NCBI GenBank assembly: GCA_003218755.1
Contig: QHOK01000108.1
Coordinates: 1-43,812, forward strand
From: Verrucomicrobiota bacterium
GTDB taxonomy: Bacteria; Verrucomicrobiota; Verrucomicrobiia; Chthoniobacterales; UBA10450
Length of the DNA stretch: 43,812 nt
Direction: 5' to 3'
Every line of letters begins with the position of its first letter. Position 1 is the first letter of the stretch. Shown piece by piece: positions 23,395 to 30,755 of the stretch. The notes beneath the pieces are model-generated. The model saw only the letters and a list, made by a program, of their open reading frames with translations. It did no database searches and was not told the DNA's origin. The position numbers and the translations under genes are program-made.

Positions 23395-25482
23395 TTAAGT
23401 GACTTTTGAAAAATTTGGCGACGATGCGTCGGCTGACCACGCATCCAGAACATCTTGAGCGTCCCATCCGCACAAAATCTCTAGATCATTTTGAATCGCT
23501 GATTTGTCGGACAAACCCGCCGCGATAGGCGCAGCTTCAAAGCGCGCGCGATGCATGTCGGCGAATATAGTGAACGCGTTGCGCAGTGTGCTGATGCTCT
23601 GCTCCATCCAGCGGCGAAGACGATTTGCGTAAAGACTCAGAAATTCCAGCAGCGCGCGATCGTATTGCTGCTCGAGCTTTCGTTGAACGTGCGATGCTAT
23701 TACGCCTTTGCCAAACAATGATATCACAGTCGGCTTCTCGACAACGATGGTTTTGGAGATTTCGCTTACGTCCACCATCGGCATGCCGGCGGGTTTGGGC
23801 AACTCATCGGGAACTCCATTTCCAGAGGTCGATGTAACCACCTGCATCGCCTTTGCCAGTGCCTCGCGTGTCTGCTCAATCGAACGCAGGGTGGCAGCGA
23901 CAGGTTCGGCAATGAGGCTGGTAAGCGTCTCGGAAAAAATTGATGCTGCACTCGCATCGTCCGAATCGATCAATCCTGCTGCGATTCGTTGTGCAGCGAT
24001 ATCGATAATTGCTCCGTGCATCTTCGTAATTTTTCGGGTTAGAAAAAACGATTCACCTTGAGCTCGCTGCAAGAGGCGGTCGCCTTCGCGCAATGCTTCT
24101 CTATTTTGCTCGGGCAAGGTGCTACTCACGCCATGAACAGCTTCAGCTTGCAACCTGCGTTCCAAAGCGCCAATCACACTTTCGCGCAACCCGCCGATCT
24201 TTCGCTTTTGGGAAACAACGGCCAATTGGTGATGCTGCGCGAGAAACGGGCGCAGCTCGCTTTCGAACCATCGATCGCATAATGCTGCATGCGTGCCGAA
24301 CACGCTGACCGCATGCACCGGCGGAAGGACGCAAAGCTGATTATGAAGATTTGATTTTATGTATGAAATCATTTGTTCCCGGTCAGCAGCGCTAAAAAGG
24401 TCGGCTTTGCTAATGAGAACCATGGCGCTCGCGCCCGCCTGGTAGAGCGCTTGTACCACAACGAGATCATCCTGGGTAAGGCCATTACTCGCGTCGATCA
24501 AGATTATGCCGACATCGCACCGTGGAAGGTATGCTATCGTCTCCTCCGCGCCCGCAATCGCCAACGAGCCAAGACCCGGCGTATCCACGAACGTGACGCC
24601 TTCTGCCAGACGATCGGACGGCAGCTTAACAAAGATGCGTGTAACATGCTTCTTGTTGCCGGGATTTTTCTGCTCCGTCGCAAACTCAGCCAGCTCTGAC
24701 AATGGAATGATTTGCGGCTGCGCTTCGGCAAATTCAATTCCGGCTTCGGCCACTGGGCCATGGCTGATGCGAGTTGGGATTGCCGTGACCGGTGTAACAC
24801 CGATCGGGAGCACGTTTGTTTGTAAAATGTAATTGAGGAGTGATGACTTGCCGGATGAAACTCTCCCGAAAACGCCGACCTCAAAGGCTGCCGATTCCAT
24901 TCGGTCAAGCAGCATGCTCAGCGTCCCGCGAAATTCGACAAGACCATGCGCCGTGACGATTCTTTCGATCTCGCTGAGCAAACGAATCTCGTCACTAGTT
25001 TTGCCTAATTGTTGGAGACGCTGTTGCAAATCGCCTCCGGCGCCTCGTCCCAGAAAGCTCCGCAGCTTGCCGACCAGTCCATCCAGCTCGGCACGGATTC
25101 GGTCCAATCTATTGGCGGCCTCCGTAGAAAGAGGGCCATAGGCGCGCATTCGTTCCGGCGTGAGCTCGTTGAGTGAGATTGAGCAGTACATCAGGTTAAT
25201 CGCGGCGGCCCACACGGCGCCCGAGTGCGGCTCGGGCGGCGGAATATTGAGCTCCTCCATGACACGGCGCATCGCTTCGCGAACCCGGACGATGTAATCG
25301 TGGGTCACCTTGCGTTGGATTGGCGTCGTGTCGTCGGAGTGTCTTCGGAAAGGCGACAACGAACCAGCATCGGCCATCGTGTGCTCAGCCTCCGAGAGCA
25401 ACTTGTCAATGTACTGAAACGTCGTGCGCACATGCCGCTGATGATGCTCGCTAAAGGGGTGTGCCTTTGTCTCTTCACTCAT
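23395..25482 (-). CDS. Dynamin-like GTPase
   Basis: A 695-residue bacterial dynamin-family protein. After a helical N-terminal part (about 1-190), the GTPase domain has the P-loop GRVSSGKSSLLNYIL (about 215-230), the G2 threonine region (VTPVTAIPTRISHG), G3 in FVDTPGLGSLA, and G4 in LISKADLF. A long helical region (about 440-690) likely forms the stalk; it holds a hydrophobic segment (VEKPTVISLFGKGVIASHV) that may touch membrane. Bacterial dynamins remodel or repair membranes. The start codon overlaps the antiporter stop by four bases (ATGA), so the two proteins are made together. It is unusual to find such a gene under a fluoride riboswitch. Confidence 0.87.
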   Translation of the reverse strand: MSEETKAHPFSEHHQRHVRTTFQYIDKLLSEAEHTMADAGSLSPFRRHSDDTTPIQRKVTHDYIVRVREAMRRVMEELNIPPPEPHSGAVWAAAINLMYCSISLNELTPERMRAYGPLSTEAANRLDRIRAELDGLVGKLRSFLGRGAGGDLQQRLQQLGKTSDEIRLLSEIERIVTAHGLVEFRGTLSMLLDRMESAAFEVGVFGRVSSGKSSLLNYILQTNVLPIGVTPVTAIPTRISHGPVAEAGIEFAEAQPQIIPLSELAEFATEQKNPGNKKHVTRIFVKLPSDRLAEGVTFVDTPGLGSLAIAGAEETIAYLPRCDVGIILIDASNGLTQDDLVVVQALYQAGASAMVLISKADLFSAADREQMISYIKSNLHNQLCVLPPVHAVSVFGTHAALCDRWFESELRPFLAQHHQLAVVSQKRKIGGLRESVIGALERRLQAEAVHGVSSTLPEQNREALREGDRLLQRAQGESFFLTRKITKMHGAIIDIAAQRIAAGLIDSDDASAASIFSETLTSLIAEPVAATLRSIEQTREALAKAMQVVTSTSGNGVPDELPKPAGMPMVDVSEISKTIVVEKPTVISLFGKGVIASHVQRKLEQQYDRALLEFLSLYANRLRRWMEQSISTLRNAFTIFADMHRARFEAAPIAAGLSDKSAIQNDLEILCGWDAQDVLDAWSADASSPNFSKVT

Positions 25483-26762
25483 TTTTTTGCATCGCCGTTA
25501 TCCCCGACATCCTCCACGCTTAGTACCCGTATACGCTTGCGGTAGAGGTGTCCCCACGCATGCATCATCTCCACAGTCGGCTGGAAAAATTTCTGTGCGA
25601 TCAGCGTCGGCACAAATGCGCTCAAGATGACAACACTGACGAGAATCGTGTACTGATTCTGGTCGATGATCCCGTTTTGCAGGCCATACAACGAGGAAAT
25701 CGTTCCAAAGGTGAGCCCCGTGGCCATCAGCAGCGTCGTGTAGCTCGCTTCCTTGATCTTCATGTAGTGCAATCGAGCGAGCGGAAAGACGCCGGCGATT
25801 TTGGTCACCATCTTCAGGCCGAGGAACACGCTGATCACCACCAGTCCTGACCAGAGCGCGGGCAATGAGACGTAGAGTCCAGCCTTGATAAAATAGAAAG
25901 GCGTGAAGATCGCAAAGGCGATGCTGCGCATGCGACGAACGAGCGTTTTGTCTCGAAGAAATACGCCTGCAACGACAAGACCAAGAAGATAGGCTGGCAG
26001 AACGGCTTCGCTTTTAGCTGTCGTGGCAAGGCCGCCGAGAAAGAACAGGACAAAGAAGATAAATTTTACTTCGGGTTCGCTTACCTGCGTTGCACCCAAG
26101 CGAGTGATGATCGCTTGCGTCCACCGTGGCATGAACCACAGAACGATCAACGTCACGATCACAAATAGCAGCAGCCAGAGATTGTAGTTAGCGAACAAGG
26201 TCCCGAGCGCCAGCACGGTTCCGAAATCCGTAATGAAGCAAGCGGCCAAGATCATCTTGCCCATGGCAGTGTCGCCGAATCCGCCCTCGATCATCACCGC
26301 GTAAACGACCGCGACGGAGGTGGTGGAAAGCGCGATGCCAGCGATTTGCGCCTGGTGCAGAGGCCAGCCGAAAACGAATTGGGCGAAGAGCCACACGACA
26401 GCAAATGGAATGGCAAATGAAAGAACACCGATGAGCACGCTTGCACGCCAATTGGCCTTTAGGGAGACGGGATCGATCTCCGCGCCAGCGAGAAACGTGA
26501 GCACGCCACTGCCGAGCAATGCCAGGAAGTTCGTCCATTCCGTCGATTGTAGAACGTGATGGAGATGTCCCGCGCCGGTACCGGCGCTGGCAATGCCGAC
26601 ATGCAACATGCCGCCCTCCAACCCGACAGCGAGATTGCCAGCGACAACGCCAACCAGAATTTCGACCAATGCGACCGAAATTCCGGTCCGGATCGAGATC
26701 AGGCTGGCAATGAGCGCGAGGCCCATCCAGACAGCGGCTATAAACCAAATATTTTCAAACAT
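25479..26762 (-). CDS. Cation/proton antiporter (CPA/Kef-type), fluoride-riboswitch controlled
   Basis: A 427-residue polytopic protein with about 12 hydrophobic helices and the Na+/H+ exchanger fold: VALVEILVGVVAGNLAVG, LALLGSGVLTFLAGAEIDP, IAGIALSTTSVAVVYAVM and the acidic CFITDFGTVLALGTL, which holds the likely ion-binding Asp. No C-terminal TrkA-N domain is present, so it is a bare transporter core. The ATG at 26762 follows a GGAAGGAG ribosome site (26767-26774) buried in a hairpin that is part of a fluoride riboswitch. Antiporters are known targets of that riboswitch class besides Fluc/CrcB and CLC-F, so it probably helps the cell live with fluoride, either by exporting it or by handling linked H+ or Na+. 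Not tested by the sequence. Confidence 0.9.
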   Translation of the reverse strand: MFENIWFIAAVWMGLALIASLISIRTGISVALVEILVGVVAGNLAVGLEGGMLHVGIASAGTGAGHLHHVLQSTEWTNFLALLGSGVLTFLAGAEIDPVSLKANWRASVLIGVLSFAIPFAVVWLFAQFVFGWPLHQAQIAGIALSTTSVAVVYAVMIEGGFGDTAMGKMILAACFITDFGTVLALGTLFANYNLWLLLFVIVTLIVLWFMPRWTQAIITRLGATQVSEPEVKFIFFVLFFLGGLATTAKSEAVLPAYLLGLVVAGVFLRDKTLVRRMRSIAFAIFTPFYFIKAGLYVSLPALWSGLVVISVFLGLKMVTKIAGVFPLARLHYMKIKEASYTTLLMATGLTFGTISSLYGLQNGIIDQNQYTILVSVVILSAFVPTLIAQKFFQPTVEMMHAWGHLYRKRIRVLSVEDVGDNGDAKK

Positions 26763-26766
26763 TAAA

Positions 26767-26845
26767 CTCCTTCCGCTTGGAAGGAGTCATTAGCTCACGC
26801 GGTTTCCCCAGCTTTGACTCTGGGAAGGCAAACTCCATTGCCTTG
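26767..26845 (-). promoter_or_regulatory. Fluoride riboswitch (crcB motif) with SD-sequestering platform
   Basis: Reading the minus strand from about 26845 down: hairpin GGCAATGGAGTTTGCC (26827-26842) with loop ATGGAGTT; hairpin CCCAG-N8-CTGGG (26807-26824); then GAAACCGC (about 26799-26806); then AGCTAATGACTCC (26783-26795). These match the fluoride aptamer, in which the GGAGT loop pairs with the 3' ACTCC as a pseudoknot. The same CTCC strand continues as CTCCTTCC (26779-26786) and pairs perfectly (8 bp) with GGAAGGAG (26767-26774), the antiporter Shine-Dalgarno. Fluoride-stabilised pseudoknot and SD hairpin are mutually exclusive, which predicts translation ON with fluoride. Confidence 0.85.
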
Positions 26846-26850
26846 GTCGG

Positions 26851-26878
26851 AGTCTACCCCCCTCTCTTGTCACTTCAA
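26851..26878 (-). promoter_or_regulatory. Probable promoter of the riboswitch operon
   Basis: On the minus strand TTGAAG (26873-26878) and TAGACT (26851-26856) are 16 bases apart. Initiation would fall a few bases downstream, right at the 5' edge of the aptamer (about 26845), which supports both calls. Confidence 0.5.
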
Positions 26879-26930
26879 CTAGAAGTTATCCTCAGTGCGA
26901 TTGCGTCGTAGCACGTGCGGCGAACACAAT

Positions 26931-27716
26931 CTACATTTTGAAACGTTCGCCGAGATAAAGCTGACGGCTGATAGGATCGTTGATGAGAAAATCTTTTGTG
27001 CCTTCGCTTTCCACACGACCATCGTAAATCAGGTAAGCGCGGTCCACGATGGAGAGCGTCTCACGCACATTGTGATCCGTGATCATGATAGCTAATCCCG
27101 ATTTGCGCAGGTTCACGATAATCTGTTGCACATCATAGACGGCAATGGGATCCACGCCGCTGAACGGCTCGTCGAGCATCAACAACTTCGGTTGTGTGAC
27201 CAGCGAACGCGCGATGGTTAAACGTCGTTTCTCGCCGCCGCTCAGGGTAAGCGCGATATTTTTCGCGATCCGTTCAATGCCAAACTGGTGCAGCAGTTGA
27301 TCGCAGCGATTCCGCCGCTCCGCTTTGCTCATCGGAAGCGTTTCCAAAATCGCGAGGATGTTTTGTTCCACCGTCATCTTGCGAAAGATCGATTCTTCCT
27401 GCGGCAAATAACCCATGCCGAGGCGAGCGCGCTTGTACATCGGATAATCCGTGACATCGGTGTCCGAAAAAATCACGCGACCGCTGTTTGGCCTGACCAG
27501 ACCAACGATCATGTAAAAGCTGGTCGTTTTACCCGCGCCGTTTGGCCCAAGCAGTCCCACGATTTCGCCGGCACGGACATGCATGTTGATCCCGTTCACC
27601 ACTGCCCGACCGCCGTAAATCTTAACCAGCTCGTCAGTGGTCAGGACAATCTCCGCCTTCGTCGTCACCGGTGAAGGAACCTTGGCTGTCGAAACCGGCG
27701 CAGTTTGACTGATCAT
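26931..27716 (-). CDS. lptB: LPS export ABC transporter ATPase LptB
   Basis: Cytoplasmic ATPase of the Lpt bridge that drives lipopolysaccharide to the outer membrane. Walker A GPNGAGKTT, ABC signature LSGGEKRR, Walker B LMLDEPFSGVDP and H-loop ITDHNVRET are all present. The LptB-specific stretch KRARLGMGYLPQEESIFRKMTVEQN distinguishes it from other ABC ATPases (shown in part: GYLPQEESIFRKMTVEQN). A 24-residue N-terminal tail precedes the usual start. The ATG (27716) overlaps the lptA stop by four bases. Last gene of kdsA-lptC-lptA-lptB, so Kdo synthesis and LPS export are co-expressed. LptF/G/D are not in the window. Confidence 0.95.
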   Translation of the reverse strand: MISQTAPVSTAKVPSPVTTKAEIVLTTDELVKIYGGRAVVNGINMHVRAGEIVGLLGPNGAGKTTSFYMIVGLVRPNSGRVIFSDTDVTDYPMYKRARLGMGYLPQEESIFRKMTVEQNILAILETLPMSKAERRNRCDQLLHQFGIERIAKNIALTLSGGEKRRLTIARSLVTQPKLLMLDEPFSGVDPIAVYDVQQIIVNLRKSGLAIMITDHNVRETLSIVDRAYLIYDGRVESEGTKDFLINDPISRQLYLGERFKM

Positions 27717-28453
27717 GGTGTCGGCAGGGCCGGTGCTGCCACGGATTGAGACGGAGCGGGTGACGCCTGGGCTGCGCTTGGTGTCTGGGAGGGACTTGCT
27801 TGTCCCTTTTTTTGATCGTTTGGCTGCTGGACAATCTCGGTGCGACTGGGGCCATGCGTCCTTAGCTGACTGTTCTGACTGATAACCATCACCGTATCGG
27901 GACTAGTCGCTACGTGCAGGTTCGGCCCCTCCTGGACACGCGGTGTCCCCGCCAATTCGACGTCTCCAGTAGAAGCTGTATAGATAGCTTTATCGGCGCG
28001 GCCAACAGCGCGGGTTGGTGGTCCGCCATTTGCGTCGGGGCGGTCGCGAATCAGGCCAACGTTTCCTTCAGCGATGGCTTTCTCCAAGCTTTGGTTTTGT
28101 CCCTTTGTAATGAACACGGTCAATTTGTCAGATTGAAGATTGAAACGCGGATCGACCACCTTCACACGGCCGCTAAAGATGCCCATGTTCTTGGTTGAAT
28201 CAAAAACAGCCTCATCCGAGTAGATTTCCGTCGTCGTTGGTTCATTGGACTGCGCCCCTGCAGTGCTCGATCCAAACAAGTTCGTCCCGGATGACTTGTC
28301 TTGCTTTTTCTTGTCTTTGTTTTTCGCTTTCGCTGGTTTCTCTGCCTTTTTGGTTGGCTCGGGCGAACCTGCGAGTGTAGCGGCAGCCTGTCCAAGCGCG
28401 CGGGCCCCGATTGCACATGCCATAAACAAGACCAACACTATTAATTTTTTCAT
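27713..28453 (-). CDS. lptA: LptA/OstA-like periplasmic protein
   Basis: A 246-residue protein with a signal peptide (MKKLIVLVLFMACAIGARALG), a Lys-rich linker (about 35-55), an OstA/LptA domain (about 75-205; EIYSDEAVFDSTKNMGIFSGRVKVVDPRF, then ITKGQNQSLEKAIAEGNV) and a Pro/Ala/Ser/Gln-rich tail (about 210-246). LptA forms the periplasmic bridge that carries LPS. Family assignment rests on the OstA pattern and on the place between lptC and lptB with four-base overlaps on both sides. The tail is longer and more low-complexity than in E. coli LptA. Confidence 0.85.
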   Translation of the reverse strand: MKKLIVLVLFMACAIGARALGQAAATLAGSPEPTKKAEKPAKAKNKDKKKQDKSSGTNLFGSSTAGAQSNEPTTTEIYSDEAVFDSTKNMGIFSGRVKVVDPRFNLQSDKLTVFITKGQNQSLEKAIAEGNVGLIRDRPDANGGPPTRAVGRADKAIYTASTGDVELAGTPRVQEGPNLHVATSPDTVMVISQNSQLRTHGPSRTEIVQQPNDQKKGQASPSQTPSAAQASPAPSQSVAAPALPTP

Positions 28454-29082
28454 TCCGTCGTGTTGGGTTTTGCCGTCAGATGAGATTTGTCAGTAATGAC
28501 CATCTTTACATTTCCGATCAATCGTCCGGTCTTCGAGTTCGTATCAAACTGCACTGAATCACCAACGATATTGAAATCTGACCGTCGAATCGTTGTGCGC
28601 TCCTGCGAGCTTAGAATTCGTGTCTTCAAGTCGAGCACCGACGTGTGCATGTCGATTTGCAGATCAGGCTGACTCTCTGGAGTATAAGTCGTAATTTTAA
28701 GATGTTGAAAACCGACGTGCTCCTCATCAATCCGGTGAGCCGTTCCTGCTTCAAATCGTCCTCTTAGGCGACCGTTGGCATCGAAATCTGGCAATACAAG
28801 GCCTTTGGCTTCATGCCCAATTGGCAGCGGAATGTTCGTCAAGCTTTGTTCGCCGGGAGACGAACTCGGCGTCGCCGAGGCGAGCGCTCTCTTTTTGCGA
28901 CCTTTCGACTGACCGGACGCTTGAGGAGCCGCTATTGCAACGCACATCAAGACCGGCGCCAACCAAATCGACAAGACCCGCCGAAGATAGGAGCGGTTCG
29001 CCCGAACCGCCCGCTTTCTCGACGCGATACCCTTGTTACCCGGGCGATTGAGATCAATCACCCCTACCTGAGACGGCAGCAT
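28450..29082 (-). CDS. lptC: LptC-like LPS export protein
   Basis: A 210-residue protein with a basic N-region, one hydrophobic segment (about 34-58; RVLSIWLAPVLMCVAIAAP) and a beta-rich periplasmic domain. The domain (about 88-205) reads as successive strands: GLVLPDFDANGRLRGRFEAGTA, VGFQHLKITTYTPES, LQIDMHTSVLDLKTR, DFNIVGDSVQFDTNSKTGRLIGNVKMVI (in pieces here), as in LptC/YrbK or LptA relatives. LptC links LptBFG to LptA. Sequence identity to LptC is weak, so the call leans on context. Its 5' end overlaps kdsA by 29 bases and its stop overlaps the lptA start by four. Confidence 0.72.
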   Translation of the reverse strand: MLPSQVGVIDLNRPGNKGIASRKRAVRANRSYLRRVLSIWLAPVLMCVAIAAPQASGQSKGRKKRALASATPSSSPGEQSLTNIPLPIGHEAKGLVLPDFDANGRLRGRFEAGTAHRIDEEHVGFQHLKITTYTPESQPDLQIDMHTSVLDLKTRILSSQERTTIRRSDFNIVGDSVQFDTNSKTGRLIGNVKMVITDKSHLTAKPNTTE

Positions 29083-29887
29083 GAATAGCCTTTAACACGC
29101 GCAGGTGCTTCGGCAAATCCTTTAGGGGAATCTGATTTGGGCCGTCCGATAACGCGCGACCGGGGTGCTCGTGCACCTCCATGAAGATTCCGTCGCATCC
29201 GGTTGCCATCGCCGCTCTGGCCAGCGTCGGCGCCAGAATACCGTCCCCCGATGTGGAGTCCCCTGCTCCACCCGGCCTCTGCACCGAGTGTGTCGCGTCA
29301 AAGATGACGCGATATCCGGCTTCGCGCATCCAATAGAGCGAGCGCATGTCGGCGACGAGGTTGTTATAGCCGAAAGTGGTTCCGCGCTCGGTGAAACAGA
29401 ATCGTGAGTTACCAAACGCGATCAGTTTCTCGGCAATGTTTCGCACGTCCCACGGAGCGAGGAACTGACCTTTCTTTACGTTGACTGCGCGACCCGTTTC
29501 TGCAGCAGCGCGCAACAGATCCGTTTGCCGGCAAAGAAACGCCGGGATTTGTAACATGTCGATTTTTTCGCCGGCGATCTCCGCTTCATTCGGGGCATGA
29601 ACGTCCGTGGTCACTGGTATTTTTAAGTCGCGCCCGATCGCTGAAAGAATCTTGCTTCCTTCGCGTACGCCAATTCCGCGAAACGAACGCACCGAACTTC
29701 GATTTGCCTTGTCGTACGAGGCCTTAAAAATGAAATCAGCATCTTCGGCGGAGCAGATCTCAGCGATCTTCTTCGCCATGCGCCAGACAAACTTCTCCGA
29801 CTCAATGACGCACGGTCCAAGAATAAAGACGGGACGTTTGCCGCCAATGGTGACTTTTCCGACCCGCAATGGTTTTGACTTGGCCAT
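29054..29887 (-). CDS. kdsA: 3-deoxy-8-phosphooctulonate synthase
   Basis: Condenses PEP with arabinose 5-phosphate to Kdo-8-phosphate, the first committed step to the LPS inner-core sugar. Seen: ILGPCVIESEKFVWRMA, FKASYDKANRSS, GIGVREGSKILS, TDVHAPNEAEI, LQIPAFLCRQTDLL, VKKGQFLAPWDV, CFTERGTTFGYN, DATHSVQRPGG and MEVHEHPGRALSDGPNQ. The Cys in GPCVIES, where E. coli KdsA has Asn, points to the metal-dependent class of the enzyme (as in Aquifex). Length (277) is normal. The first gene of the kdsA-lptCAB operon; start at the ATG at 29887. Confidence 0.97.
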   Translation of the reverse strand: MAKSKPLRVGKVTIGGKRPVFILGPCVIESEKFVWRMAKKIAEICSAEDADFIFKASYDKANRSSVRSFRGIGVREGSKILSAIGRDLKIPVTTDVHAPNEAEIAGEKIDMLQIPAFLCRQTDLLRAAAETGRAVNVKKGQFLAPWDVRNIAEKLIAFGNSRFCFTERGTTFGYNNLVADMRSLYWMREAGYRVIFDATHSVQRPGGAGDSTSGDGILAPTLARAAMATGCDGIFMEVHEHPGRALSDGPNQIPLKDLPKHLRVLKAIHAAVSGRGD

Positions 29888-29893
29888 TAATCT

Positions 29894-29955
29894 CTAAGGA
29901 AAGCAGGAACGCGGGAATTTTAAAGGCTTCCTTCCTGCTTTCCTGTATTCCTTAG
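29894..29955. repeat. Family D inverted repeat (AAGGAAAGCAGGAA / TTCCTGCTTTCCT)
   Basis: CTAAGGAAAGCAGGAA (29894-29909) is inverted as TTCCTGCTTTCCT (29932-29944) followed by ATTCCTTAG. TTCCTGCTTTCCTAATTC also occurs at 32703-32720. One arm forms the kdsA leader and the other encodes the C-terminus of the YwaF-like protein (SLRNTGKQEGSL) and its stop region. Confidence 0.7.
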
Positions 29956-30654
29956 TGATTTGCCTGTTGCAAGATCGACAATGGCAAATGGCGCATACAA
30001 CCCGAGAAAAAACAGCAGTGCGACTGCGTGCAATTGCAGAAGGTAAAGCGGGCGCGAATCGGAGAGAAAACTCAAAATAGAAAACGCCTCCGGTTTGTGC
30101 AGCAGAAATCCATAGTTAACGCCAGTGAGCTCATCGACGATAAGCGTCACCACAAAGTAAAACTCCGACCACAGCCACACGCGCACGATCGACATCGGAT
30201 AGGGCCGGTATCGCCGGGTCAGCATCAGGAAAACCACACCCACGATGATACCGCAGTGGGAAGTAAAAAAACTGATGAACCGCCAATCTGGAAAGCCGAA
30301 GAGCAGATTTGGCGTGAGGACGGCTTGCAACGTGCCGCCGATGCCCCAGAAGTATGCCACCTCGAACCATCGCTGGCTGCCTGTCCACATTGCCACGATC
30401 ACAACGACCATGCCCCAGTCGCACATTTGCAACGGCAACATTTGTCGCCAGTCCACAACGCCTTGGCTGCGGATAAAAAGCAAATAGACGACGTAGTTCA
30501 AAACGAGCACGGCTGAGAGCACACCGATAATCACGTTTTCAAGCCGCTGCGATTTTGTGCGCCGCACAATCGCCGCAAGCACGAACGGCAGCACGACTGT
30601 GAGGAAAATGACAGTGAGATGCGGCAAACCGTACGGTTGAAATTGAGGCTCCAT
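29920..30654 (-). CDS. YwaF-like (TIGR02206) integral membrane protein
   Basis: A 244-residue protein with about seven transmembrane helices. Conserved words of this family are visible: HLPLQMCDW-like MLPLQMCDWGMVVVI, GGTLQAVLTPNL, FPDWRFISFFTSHCGI and TGVNYGFLLHKPEAFSILSFL. The role of YwaF proteins is unknown. I start at the ATG at 30654; an upstream TTG would add nine residues and read into a palindromic repeat. The last dozen codons are formed by the family D repeat, which seems to have replaced the native end. kdsA lies downstream on the same strand but is separated by the repeat. Confidence 0.85.
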   Translation of the reverse strand: MEPQFQPYGLPHLTVIFLTVVLPFVLAAIVRRTKSQRLENVIIGVLSAVLVLNYVVYLLFIRSQGVVDWRQMLPLQMCDWGMVVVIVAMWTGSQRWFEVAYFWGIGGTLQAVLTPNLLFGFPDWRFISFFTSHCGIIVGVVFLMLTRRYRPYPMSIVRVWLWSEFYFVVTLIVDELTGVNYGFLLHKPEAFSILSFLSDSRPLYLLQLHAVALLFFLGLYAPFAIVDLATGKSLRNTGKQEGSL

Positions 30655-30663
30655 GCGTTGTTC

Positions 30664-30727
30664 TAGCGGCGGTTGTATCAACCGCCGGTTCCGATGGGAA
30701 GGCGCTCGCCGCGGCGAGCGTCTCTAC
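30664..30727. repeat. Family B palindromic repeat with two hairpins
   Basis: GGCGGTTG-TAT-CAACCGCC (30668-30686) and CGCTCGCC-GC-GGCGAGCG (30703-30720) are perfect hairpins; the element ends CGTCTCTAC (30719-30727), as at 7800-7808 and 35960-35968 (CGTCCCTAC). It lies between the Usp stop (30756) and the YwaF-like start (30654) on the minus strand and could terminate or attenuate transcription. Confidence 0.75.
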
Positions 30728-30755
30728 AAATCATGCGCAAGCTATGCTATTCAAT

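Noticed and set aside
24373-24699. Plus-strand frames inside the dynamin-like gene
   Set aside because: They lie opposite the well-supported GTPase with all G motifs and have no recognisable content.
26767-26845. c-di-AMP (ydaO) riboswitch ahead of the antiporter
   Set aside because: Considered because K+/cation transporters are c-di-AMP targets. The region is too short and lacks the long ydaO core; the GGAG loop with downstream AGCTAATGACTCC fits the fluoride aptamer much better.
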